Assembly: GCA_018713805.1 (NCBI GenBank)
Contig: DVOF01000057.1
Coordinates: 1 to 11,361 of the forward strand
DNA from: Candidatus Aphodoplasma excrementigallinarum
Lineage (GTDB): Bacteria > Bacillota > Clostridia > UBA1381 > UMGS1253
Length of the DNA: 11,361 nt
Direction of reading: 5' to 3'
The notes under the pieces were generated by a model. That model was given only the letters and a program-made list of their open reading frames with translations, had not been told where the DNA came from and ran no database searches. The first letter of the stretch is position 1. Each line of letters starts with the position of its first letter. This document shows, one piece after another, positions 1-7,161 of this stretch. Position numbers and translations under genes: made by a program.

Positions 1-28
1 GGACACGCAGTTGTGTTCCCCTTTTTTT
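1..28 (+). terminator. Probable intrinsic terminator of the upstream gene, cut by the window edge
   Basis: G1-C6 can pair with G13-C18 (one G-T wobble) around a six-base loop. The C-run at 18-21 would pair with G's just outside the window. Seven T's follow directly at 22-28, the usual form of a rho-independent terminator on the + strand. In Firmicutes the gene before pyrH is normally tsf (elongation factor Ts), so this probably ends an rpsB-tsf unit. That gene is not visible here, so its identity is inferred from known synteny. The left arm is incomplete, which limits confidence. Confidence 0.6.
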
Positions 29-33
29 GTGAA

Positions 34-60
34 GGCTGCCGGCGCCCTACGCCGCCAGCC
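34..60 (+). other. GC-rich hairpin in the pyrH leader
   Basis: Bases 34-44 pair with 50-60 over 11 positions, broken by one C-C mismatch (39/55), with the five-base loop CCCTA. Nearly all pairs are G-C, so the RNA hairpin should be very stable. No T-run follows it on either strand, so it is not a standard intrinsic terminator. It lies between the upstream terminator and the pyrH ribosome binding site, 29 bases before the latter. It may protect the 5' end of a pyrH transcript, act as a processing site, or do nothing. No known riboswitch or leader family is recognised. Confidence 0.6.
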
Positions 61-78
61 GGACCAGATTCTGCATAA

Positions 79-813
<735 letters not shown>

Positions 814-929
814 GCCGATTGGGGTACAATTTTTATGTCGTATGGCGAAAACTTGATTCATAGGATGTAACAAGGAACGGTATAGCTTCGGATAAAATAA
901 AATAATTCAATCTAAGGAGGAATCACACT

Positions 930-1484
930 ATGGCAGCAAAATACCCGGAAATATCAGGCAAGATGGATAAGACACTCAACATATACAGCGAGGATTTGCA
1001 GGCCGTCCGTGCAGGACGGGCCAACCCTTCCATTCTTGACAAAATTATGGTCGACTACTACGGTGTGCAAACGCCAATCCCGCAGCTCGGCAACATTTCC
1101 GTGCCGGAGGCGCGTACGCTGCTAATCCAGCCGTGGGACATGAGCGTTGTCAAGGAAGTGGAAAAGGCGATTTTGAAGTCGGAGCTGGGCATTAACCCGA
1201 ACAACGACGGCAAAACGATCCGCCTGACGTTCCCCCCGCTGACGGAGGAACGCCGCAAGGAGCTCGTAAAGGATATCCATAAGCGCGCGGAGGAAGCAAA
1301 GGTTGCCATCCGTGCAATCCGCCGCGACGCAATCGAGGTATACAAAACGCAAAAGAAGAACAGCGAGATTACGGAGGATGACCTCAAGGAAATTGAAAAG
1401 GATATCCAGAACCTTACCGACCAGTACAGTAAGGAGATCGATACCATCCTTGCAAAGAAGGAAAAGGAAATCATGGAAGTATAA
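930..1484 (+). CDS. frr: Ribosome recycling factor
   Basis: RRF works with EF-G to split the post-termination ribosome and release mRNA and tRNA for a new round of translation. The 184-residue length is that of the family (about 185). Conserved blocks include VRAGRANPSILDKI at residues 26-39, the VPEARTLLIQPWD stretch at 58-70 with the following helix, LGINPNNDGKTIRL at 86-99, and PPLTEERRKELVK at 102-114. The last third (about 105-184) is the highly charged helix that completes the three-helix bundle; the residues between form the small hinged domain. An AAGGAGG site at 914-920 lies nine bases before the ATG. It follows pyrH after a 116-base gap, the largest in the block, so it may have its own promoter, although no convincing one was found. 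uppS starts 28 bases after its stop. Confidence 0.97.
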   Translation: MAAKYPEISGKMDKTLNIYSEDLQAVRAGRANPSILDKIMVDYYGVQTPIPQLGNISVPEARTLLIQPWDMSVVKEVEKAILKSELGINPNNDGKTIRLTFPPLTEERRKELVKDIHKRAEEAKVAIRAIRRDAIEVYKTQKKNSEITEDDLKEIEKDIQNLTDQYSKEIDTILAKKEKEIMEV

Positions 1485-1512
1485 TAGAGGCGAAATCGGC
1501 GGAGGGACGGCA

Positions 1513-2250
1513 ATGGCACTGTTTCGGAAAGCAAAAAAAGAATACGACAAAGCCCTGCTGCCGAAGCATGTGGCAATCATCATGGACGGGAACGGGCGCT
1601 GGGCGAAAAAGCGTTCCCTTCCCCGTATCATGGGGCACCGCGCCGGCGCGGACGCGCTGCGCCGGGTGAGCCGCTTTGCCGGGCATATGGGCATCGAGTA
1701 CATCACGGTCTATGCGTTTTCGACCGAAAACTGGAAGCGCAGTGATGAAGAAGTGTCCGGCCTGATGTCGCTGCTGCTCGACTATCTGAAAAATGCGGAA
1801 AAGGAGCTTGGCGGCGACGAGGTGCGTATCCGCGTCATCGGCGACCCGGCCCGTTTTTCCGACGAGATACAACAGCAAATTAAGCGTGTCGAGGCTGTGA
1901 CAAAGGACAACAAGGCCGTCACCGTGACGCTGGCGCTCAACTATGGCGGGCGCGACGAGCTCGTCCACGCTGTCAAGGCGATTGCAAAAGAGGTACAGGA
2001 CGGCAAAACAGACCCGGACAGCATCGACGAAAAGACGGTGTCGCGGCATTTGTATACATACGATATGCCCGACCCGGACCTTGTCATCCGCACAAGCGGC
2101 GAGCTGCGGCTGAGCAACTATCTGTTGTGGCAGACTTCGTACAGCGAGTTGTACTTTACTGACACGCTATGGCCCGATTTCGACGAAAAGGAATTTACAA
2201 AAGCGATCGACGCCTATCTTTCGCGCAGCCGGCGCTTTGGCGGCCGGTGA
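1513..2250 (+). CDS. uppS: Undecaprenyl diphosphate synthase (cis-prenyltransferase)
   Basis: UppS extends farnesyl diphosphate with cis isoprene units from IPP to make C55 undecaprenyl diphosphate, the lipid carrier for peptidoglycan and other wall polymers. It acts at the cytoplasmic membrane surface. The 245-residue product has the hallmarks: IIMDGNGRWA at residues 22-31 with the catalytic Asp25, GHRAGADALRRV at 41-52, TVYAFSTENWKR at 65-76, NYGGRDEL at 143-150, and the C-terminal stretch DLVIRTSGELRLSN (189-202) running into LLWQTSYSELYF (204-215), which binds the IPP diphosphate and Mg2+. The reading frame stays open 70 codons further upstream inside frr. I chose ATG 1513 because GGAGGG at 1501-1506 lies six bases before it and the protein then starts just ahead of the conserved domain. 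Dxr and IspG in the same unit make the isoprenoid precursors it consumes. Confidence 0.97.
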   Translation: MALFRKAKKEYDKALLPKHVAIIMDGNGRWAKKRSLPRIMGHRAGADALRRVSRFAGHMGIEYITVYAFSTENWKRSDEEVSGLMSLLLDYLKNAEKELGGDEVRIRVIGDPARFSDEIQQQIKRVEAVTKDNKAVTVTLALNYGGRDELVHAVKAIAKEVQDGKTDPDSIDEKTVSRHLYTYDMPDPDLVIRTSGELRLSNYLLWQTSYSELYFTDTLWPDFDEKEFTKAIDAYLSRSRRFGGR

Positions 2251-2298
2251 CGGACGCGCCTATCACAGAGCCGTAAACCGGCGGAACGGAGTAACAAT

Positions 2299-3126
2299 AT
2301 GAGTAAGGATATCACGGTGCGGGTCGTTTCGGCGATTATCGGACTGATTTTGTTTTTTATCGTGACGTTTGCCAATCAGCTTATTCTTGATCTCGTGCTT
2401 GGCGTGCTGATCCTTTTTATGCTGTTTGAATTTTTCCACGCGTTTAAATTCGGTTTCCTGCTCAGCTCCGTGGGGCTGGTCGGCACAGCCGCCCTTCTAT
2501 GCGTACTTTCGCTTGGACGTTACGATTTCTTCGTATTTGCGTTGGTTGCTTACATCGTCCTGTTGGGCGCAATTTCAATCTTCCGCCATGAGAAGATCAG
2601 CTTTACCGACATTGCGGCCGTCCTGTTTGCGACGGTATATGTCGGCTTCTTCCCCTCTTTTATCGCGCGTATCCGTTCGCTCGATGAAAACGGTTTATAT
2701 TACTTGTTTCTGATTTTTATCTGCGCTTGGATGACCGACACAGGCGCGTACTTCTGCGGCCGGTTTTTCGGGAAGCACAAGCTTGCGCCGAATATCAGCC
2801 CCAAAAAGACGGTGGAGGGTGCGATCGGCGGTATTGTCTGCGCAGTGATTGGCTGTATCGTTTTGGGCGTGGTCGCTTACTACATAAACGATGCGTCCCC
2901 GCGTTATGTCGCGCTGGCGCTCGTGGGCGTGGCCGGCTCGTGCCTGGCCCAGCTCGGCGACCTGTTTGCCTCGCTGGTCAAGCGGACGTGCGGCGTCAAG
3001 GACTTCGGCAACATCATGCCCGGGCATGGCGGCGCGCTCGACCGGTTTGACAGCGTAATCATGGTATCGCCGTTTATTTACTATGTCTGCCTCTTTTTGG
3101 CAGAGGGCGGTATGACGTTATTATAA
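2299..3126 (+). CDS. cdsA: Phosphatidate cytidylyltransferase (CDP-diacylglycerol synthase)
   Basis: CdsA condenses CTP with phosphatidic acid to give CDP-diacylglycerol, the branch-point precursor of bacterial phospholipids, in the cytoplasmic membrane. The 275-residue product is mostly hydrophobic with about eight likely membrane segments, for example near residues 10-24, 28-46, 54-72, 77-95, 104-123, 133-147, 174-196 and 203-220. The family signature spans residues 225-251: SLVKR at 225-229, KD at 234-235, PGHGG at 241-245 and DRFD at 248-251. The upstream conserved block is also present, WMTDTGAYFCGR at 144-155 and SPKKTVEGAIGG at 167-178. GGAG at 2288-2291 lies seven bases before the ATG. 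It sits 48 bases after uppS and 24 before dxr, the usual order in Firmicutes. Confidence 0.96.
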   Translation: MSKDITVRVVSAIIGLILFFIVTFANQLILDLVLGVLILFMLFEFFHAFKFGFLLSSVGLVGTAALLCVLSLGRYDFFVFALVAYIVLLGAISIFRHEKISFTDIAAVLFATVYVGFFPSFIARIRSLDENGLYYLFLIFICAWMTDTGAYFCGRFFGKHKLAPNISPKKTVEGAIGGIVCAVIGCIVLGVVAYYINDASPRYVALALVGVAGSCLAQLGDLFASLVKRTCGVKDFGNIMPGHGGALDRFDSVIMVSPFIYYVCLFLAEGGMTLL

Positions 3127-3150
3127 ACGTTTCGACGGAAAGGGAACTGT

Positions 3151-4299
3151 ATGGAACACAATATTGCAATTTTAGGCTCAACGGGGTCGATTGGTGCACA
3201 GAGCCTTGATGTAATACGGCAAAGCCCCGATCTGCATGTATTGGGGCTTTCTGCTAATCATAACATAGAGCTTCTCGAGGTGCAGGCGCGGGAATTTTTG
3301 CCGCGCCTTGTTTGCGTTTGTGATGAAGACAAGGCAAAGGAGCTGAAGGTCCGGCTTGCAGACACAAATATCCGCGTCGTCTCCGGCCCGGAGGGCATGT
3401 GCGAGCTTGCGGCGCTCGACGGTGCCGACACCGTGTTGACCGCCGTGATGGGAATCGCGGGGCTTTCCCCCACCGTCGCTGCGATCAAGAGCGGGAAAAA
3501 TATCGCGCTGGCAAATAAAGAAACGCTCGTTGCGGCGGGCGAACTGGTGACTGCGCTGGCGCGGGAGCACGGTGTTTCCCTCCTGCCGGTCGACAGCGAG
3601 CACAGCGCGGTGTTCCAGTCGCTTGCCGGCCTGCGGGAAAAAAAGCAGCTCAAAAAAATCATTCTTACCGCCTCGGGCGGCCCGTTTTACGGGAAGCGGC
3701 GGGAGGAGCTAAGCGTCGTTACGCCGGAAATGGCACTCCGTCACCCGAACTGGGACATGGGGGCGAAAATTACGATCGACTCGTCCACGCTCGTCAACAA
3801 AGGCCTTGAGGTGATCGAAGCGCGATGGCTGTTCGATGTAGCGCCGGATGAAATCGACGTTGTGGTGCATCCGCAAAGCATTATACACTCCATGGTGGAA
3901 TATATCGACGGATCGGTGATTGCGCAGCTTGGCCTTCCGGACATGCGCCTGCCGATTGCGTATGCGCTCACGTACCCGGACCGGGTCCCGCTCCGCGGCG
4001 AGGCGCTCGACCTGGCAAAGATCGGGACGCTGACCTTTGCCGAGCCGGATACGGCGGTCTTCCCTGCCCTGCCGCTTGCATACGAGGCGCTGCGCGCGGG
4101 CGGGACCATGTGCGCGGTATACAACGGGGCGGACGAGGCGGCTGTGGAGCTGTTTATGCAGCGGCGGATCGACTATCTTGACATTGCGTCCGTGATAGAA
4201 GGCGCGATGCGCGCATATACTAACACAAAGGCCGATACGCTCGACGCGGTGCTCGACGCCGACAGGTGGGCGCGCGACTACGTGTACAGCAAGGTATAA
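3151..4299 (+). CDS. dxr: 1-deoxy-D-xylulose 5-phosphate reductoisomerase
   Basis: Dxr (IspC) rearranges and reduces 1-deoxy-D-xylulose 5-phosphate to 2-C-methyl-D-erythritol 4-phosphate with NADPH and a divalent metal. It is the first committed MEP-pathway step and the target of fosmidomycin. The 382-residue product has the NADPH-binding GSTGSIG at residues 9-15, ANKETLVAAGELV at 121-133, LLPVDSEHSAVFQSL at 144-158 with metal ligands Asp148 and Glu150, the substrate-binding LTASGGPF at 172-179, and IDSSTLVNKGLEVIEARWLF at 209-228 with the third ligand Glu220. VVHPQSIIHSMVEY also follows. All catalytic positions known from the E. coli enzyme appear intact. AAAGGGAA precedes ATG 3151 at a suitable distance. 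It feeds the same pathway as ispG further down, and uppS uses the end product. Confidence 0.97.
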   Translation: MEHNIAILGSTGSIGAQSLDVIRQSPDLHVLGLSANHNIELLEVQAREFLPRLVCVCDEDKAKELKVRLADTNIRVVSGPEGMCELAALDGADTVLTAVMGIAGLSPTVAAIKSGKNIALANKETLVAAGELVTALAREHGVSLLPVDSEHSAVFQSLAGLREKKQLKKIILTASGGPFYGKRREELSVVTPEMALRHPNWDMGAKITIDSSTLVNKGLEVIEARWLFDVAPDEIDVVVHPQSIIHSMVEYIDGSVIAQLGLPDMRLPIAYALTYPDRVPLRGEALDLAKIGTLTFAEPDTAVFPALPLAYEALRAGGTMCAVYNGADEAAVELFMQRRIDYLDIASVIEGAMRAYTNTKADTLDAVLDADRWARDYVYSKV

Positions 4300-4313
4300 G
4301 CCCCGTATTTTCC

Positions 4314-4319
4314 AAAGGA
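4314..4319 (+). promoter_or_regulatory. Ribosome binding site that decides the rseP start
   Basis: AAAGGA lies nine bases before the in-frame TTG at 4329, in the short dxr-rseP gap. No in-frame ATG lies between it and the first membrane helix, which supports a TTG start. Confidence 0.65.
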
Positions 4320-4328
4320 TGTGATCAA

Positions 4329-5489
4329 TTGTTACAAGGGATATGGACAATCGTTGTAGCGATCATTGTGTTTGCTATCATGATCGCCATTCATGAATTT
4401 GGGCATTTCAGCGCGGCGAAGCTGTTTAAAATCCGCGTCAACCAGTTTGCAATCGGGATGGGGCCGGTCATCTGGAAAAAGCAGGGCAAGGAAACGCTCT
4501 ACTCCCTGCGTGCGATTCCGATGGGCGGCTTTTGCCAGATGGAGGGAGAGGACGAGGCAAGCGACGACGAACGCTCTTTTGGCAAGGCCGCGTGGTGGAA
4601 ACGCTTTATCGTCGTACTCGCCGGTGCGGCGCTCAACATTGTTCTGGGGTTTGTGATTTTTCTGATTTTGCAGGCGCCCACCGCGCAGGTCAACACAACA
4701 GTCATCGACAGCATCGACCAGACGACGAACCTGGCCGGCTCTGTGTTCCAGCCGGGCGACCAGATTACAAAAATTGGCAGTTCCACCATCCATATTTATG
4801 AGGATTTACGGTTTGCGCTCGAGCGCGTAACCGACCAGCCTGTGGAGGTTACGGCGCGCCGCGGGGGCGAAACAGTCACCCAGACCATTACGCCGGTCAA
4901 GCAGGACATCGTGTATACGTATTCGGAGGAGCAGATCGACATCCGCATCCTGCACAACGGTGTGGAGGTCGACCATCAGACGCAGGCCGCGCCGGACACG
5001 GAGGAATACCAAGACTATATCGGCAAATCCGGCACGCAGACGTCGTACATCCTCGGCTTTGTGCCCAAGGCCGAAAATATGACCTTCACGACGGCCATCA
5101 GCCGGGCGTTTTATCTGACGCTGTATAATATCAAAATCGTGTATGTGTCGCTCTACGAGCTGATTCGCGGCAATGTGCCCGCGTCGCAGGTGAGCGGCCC
5201 AGTCGGCATCATCAGCGTAATCGGGCAGGCGTCGCAGATGGACTGGACGGTGCTGTTCAACCTGGTTGCGCTACTGACGGTCAACCTCGGTATCATGAAC
5301 CTGCTGCCGATCCCCGCGCTCGACGGCTGCAAGCTGCTGATCATTCTCGTCGAGGCGGTGACACGCCGGCGGCTGCCCCCGGAAAAGGAGGGCGTTATCA
5401 CCCTGGTCGGGTTTGTACTTTTGATTTTGGTGCTGCTTTGGGCAACGTATAACGACGTCGTCCGCCTGTTTACCGGGTGGCAGACGTAA
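4329..5489 (+). CDS. rseP: RseP/RasP-type site-2 zinc metalloprotease, TTG start
   Basis: This intramembrane zinc protease (family M50B) cleaves membrane-spanning anti-sigma factors and remnant signal peptides; the B. subtilis relative is RasP. In the 386-residue product a first membrane helix (about 5-25) ends in the zinc motif HEFGH at residues 22-26, with catalytic Glu23. A second hydrophobic segment spans about 92-115. A PDZ-like domain (about 125-190) contains [22 protein letters not shown] lies at 289-294, and the third zinc ligand is Asp332 in [13 protein letters not shown] last helix lies near 355-373. The frame is open from a GTG at 4266 inside dxr, but TTG 4329 has the AAAGGA site, falls after the dxr stop, and starts just ahead of the first helix. 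A stretch at about 190-240, after the PDZ core, is charged and longer than I expect for clostridial homologues. The LDG motif is followed by Cys where Gly is usual. Confidence 0.93.
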   Translation: MLQGIWTIVVAIIVFAIMIAIHEFGHFSAAKLFKIRVNQFAIGMGPVIWKKQGKETLYSLRAIPMGGFCQMEGEDEASDDERSFGKAAWWKRFIVVLAGAALNIVLGFVIFLILQAPTAQVNTTVIDSIDQTTNLAGSVFQPGDQITKIGSSTIHIYEDLRFALERVTDQPVEVTARRGGETVTQTITPVKQDIVYTYSEEQIDIRILHNGVEVDHQTQAAPDTEEYQDYIGKSGTQTSYILGFVPKAENMTFTTAISRAFYLTLYNIKIVYVSLYELIRGNVPASQVSGPVGIISVIGQASQMDWTVLFNLVALLTVNLGIMNLLPIPALDGCKLLIILVEAVTRRRLPPEKEGVITLVGFVLLILVLLWATYNDVVRLFTGWQT

Positions 5490-5512
5490 GCATGGAAAGG
5501 GAGGATGCTCGA

Positions 5513-6562
5513 ATGGACGAAAAAAAGACGAGAACCGTTTTTGTCGGCGGCGTGCCGGTCGGCGGCGGAAATGCGGTCAGCGTCCAATCCATGACGAATA
5601 CGGACACGCGCGACGCGGCGGCGACCGTCGCGCAGATACATGCGCTCGAGGCGGCGGGCTGTGACATTGTGCGGGTCGCCGTGCCGGACGAGGCGGCGGC
5701 GCGCGCCATCGCGCAGGTCAAGCGGGAAATCCATATCCCGCTCGTGGCGGATATCCACTTTGACTACCGTCTGGCGCTTTTGTGCATGGAAAACGGCGTT
5801 GACAAAGTCCGCATCAACCCGGGCAACATCGGCGACCAATCAAAGGTACGCGCAGTATGCGACATGGCGAAGGAAAAGCACATCCCCATCCGTATCGGCG
5901 TAAACGGCGGCTCTCTCGAAAAGCACCTGTTGCAAAAGTACGGTGCGCCGACGGCGCAGGCGCTGGTGGAAAGTGCGCTCGCACATGCGGCGCTGCTGGA
6001 GGAATGCGGCTTTTATGACATCGTGCTGTCGCTTAAAGCGTCCGACGTGCCGACCATGATTGAGGCGTACCGCCTTGCGCACGAAGCGTGCGACTATCCC
6101 CTGCACCTCGGCGTGACGGAGGCAGGCACATATGAAAGCGGCATCGTCAAGTCTGCGGTCGGGATTGGTACGCTCCTGTCAAGCGGAATCGGCGATACAA
6201 TCCGCGTGTCTCTCACCGACGACCCGGTGCGTGAGGTCAGCGCAGGGATTGAGATCCTAAAGTCGCTCGGATTGCGCAGAAGCGGCGTGACATTTGTGTC
6301 CTGCCCGACGTGCGGCCGGTGCCAAATTGACCTGATAGGCATTGCAAACGAGGTATATAAGCGCGTCAAACACCTCGACAAAGATATCAAAATCGCGGTC
6401 ATGGGCTGCGCGGTCAATGGGCCGGGCGAGGCGCGCGACGCCGACATCGGTATCGCAGGCGGGGACGGGATTGGCCTGCTCTTTAAAAAGGGAGAGATTG
6501 TGCGCCGCGTCCCGCAGGAAGAAATCGTGGACACATTGATGCAGGAAATTGAACAATTTTGA
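5513..6562 (+). CDS. ispG: 4-hydroxy-3-methylbut-2-enyl diphosphate synthase (flavodoxin/ferredoxin type)
   Basis: IspG (GcpE) reductively opens the cyclic diphosphate MEcPP to HMBPP, the penultimate MEP-pathway step, using a 4Fe-4S cluster. The 349-residue product has the N-terminal TIM-barrel part, with [13 protein letters not shown] at 22-34, [12 protein letters not shown] at 78-89 and INPGNIG at 101-107. The C-terminal cluster domain has SCPTCGRC at 263-270 and [12 protein letters not shown] at 296-307. The expected cluster ligands are Cys264, Cys267, Cys299 and Glu306, all present. The C-terminal [17 protein letters not shown] at 312-328 is also typical. I chose ATG 5513 because AAAGGGAGG at 5496-5504 lies eight bases before it. 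The frame extends back to a GTG at 5477 inside rseP, and an ATG at 5492 has no suitable site before it. In Bacillus the corresponding place before polC is held by proS; ispG here is a layout known in Clostridia. Confidence 0.97.
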   Translation: MDEKKTRTVFVGGVPVGGGNAVSVQSMTNTDTRDAAATVAQIHALEAAGCDIVRVAVPDEAAARAIAQVKREIHIPLVADIHFDYRLALLCMENGVDKVRINPGNIGDQSKVRAVCDMAKEKHIPIRIGVNGGSLEKHLLQKYGAPTAQALVESALAHAALLEECGFYDIVLSLKASDVPTMIEAYRLAHEACDYPLHLGVTEAGTYESGIVKSAVGIGTLLSSGIGDTIRVSLTDDPVREVSAGIEILKSLGLRRSGVTFVSCPTCGRCQIDLIGIANEVYKRVKHLDKDIKIAVMGCAVNGPGEARDADIGIAGGDGIGLLFKKGEIVRRVPQEEIVDTLMQEIEQF

Positions 6563-6579
6563 TGTAAGAAGGCGAAACG

Positions 6580-7161
6580 ATGGAATTATGGGACATCTAT
6601 GATCGGGACCGGAACCGGACGGGCCGCACCATGGAGCGCGGCGGCGCAGTTCCCGACGGCGCCATGCAGCTGGTCGTACATATTTGTATCTTTAACCAGG
6701 CGGGTGAAATGCTGATTCAAAAACGCCAGCCGTTCAAGCACGGATGGTCCGGCATGTGGGACATCACGGTCGGCGGGCACGCGGTGGCAGGCGACACAAG
6801 CCGGATGGCGGCCGGGCGTGAGCTGTTTGAAGAACTGGGGCTTGCCATCGACTTTTCGGACAAGCTTCCCGCATTGTCGCTCACTTTTAACCACGGCTTC
6901 GACGACTATTACCTGATCGAGCAGGAGGTAGATTTGACCACGCTTCGGCTTCAGATAGAGGAGGTCGCGGCGGTAGAGTGGGCCTCGCAGGAGGAAATTC
7001 TCCGCCGAATTGATGAAGGCAGCTTTATCCCCTATTACCCGGATTTTATCCGGCTCTTGTTTCATATGCGCCATAAGCCGGGCGCACGCTTCCGGCCGGA
7101 TACCAGCCGCCCGGAGCCAAAACCGGAACTACACAGTCATACAAAGGAGAACCAGGCATGA
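6580..7161 (+). CDS. Nudix hydrolase of unknown substrate
   Basis: This is a 193-residue Nudix-fold protein of the kind that hydrolyses a nucleoside diphosphate linked to another group. The N-terminus MELWDIYDRDRNRTGRT and the LVVHICIFNQAGEMLIQKR strand (31-49) resemble the Nudix group that includes YfcD-like proteins and type 1 IPP isomerase. The Nudix box runs from Gly66 to Leu88: RELFEELGL at 80-88 is intact, but the first Glu of the pattern (GX5E) is Asp72. Because it sits beside dxr and ispG, IPP isomerase is an obvious idea. However, the catalytic Cys of that enzyme (in a CCGHP-type motif) is not there; the matching site reads TVGGHA. I therefore call a generic Nudix hydrolase. The last 30 residues are rich in Pro, Arg and His and look disordered. 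AAGAAGG precedes the ATG, ispG ends 17 bases before it, and its stop overlaps the polC start by four bases (ATGA), implying translational coupling. Confidence 0.85.
   Translation: MELWDIYDRDRNRTGRTMERGGAVPDGAMQLVVHICIFNQAGEMLIQKRQPFKHGWSGMWDITVGGHAVAGDTSRMAAGRELFEELGLAIDFSDKLPALSLTFNHGFDDYYLIEQEVDLTTLRLQIEEVAAVEWASQEEILRRIDEGSFIPYYPDFIRLLFHMRHKPGARFRPDTSRPEPKPELHSHTKENQA
7143..7161 (+). promoter_or_regulatory. polC ribosome binding site and ATGA stop-start overlap
   Basis: AAAGGAGA at 7143-7150 lies inside the end of the Nudix gene, seven to eight bases before ATG 7158. The Nudix stop TGA (7159-7161) shares bases with this ATG. This arrangement usually allows ribosomes ending one gene to start the next. 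Confidence 0.75.

Noticed and set aside
853..898. Promoter before frr (TTGATT at 853-858, TATAGC at 881-886 or TAAAAT at 893-898)
   Set aside because: The spacers are 22 and 34 bases, far from the usual 17, and no better -35 box is present.
1303..1512. 70-codon upstream extension of the uppS frame into frr
   Set aside because: It overlaps frr in another frame, is basic and low in complexity, and has no ribosome binding site. ATG 1513 has a good one and fits the family start.
5477..5512. Earlier starts of ispG (GTG 5477, ATG 5492)
   Set aside because: Neither has a ribosome binding site at a usable distance. The GTG start would overlap rseP, while ATG 5513 has AAAGGGAGG eight bases before it.
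6580..7161. Isopentenyl-diphosphate delta-isomerase (idi)
   Set aside because: The MEP-pathway context and Nudix fold suggest it, but the catalytic Cys motif of the type 1 enzyme is missing.
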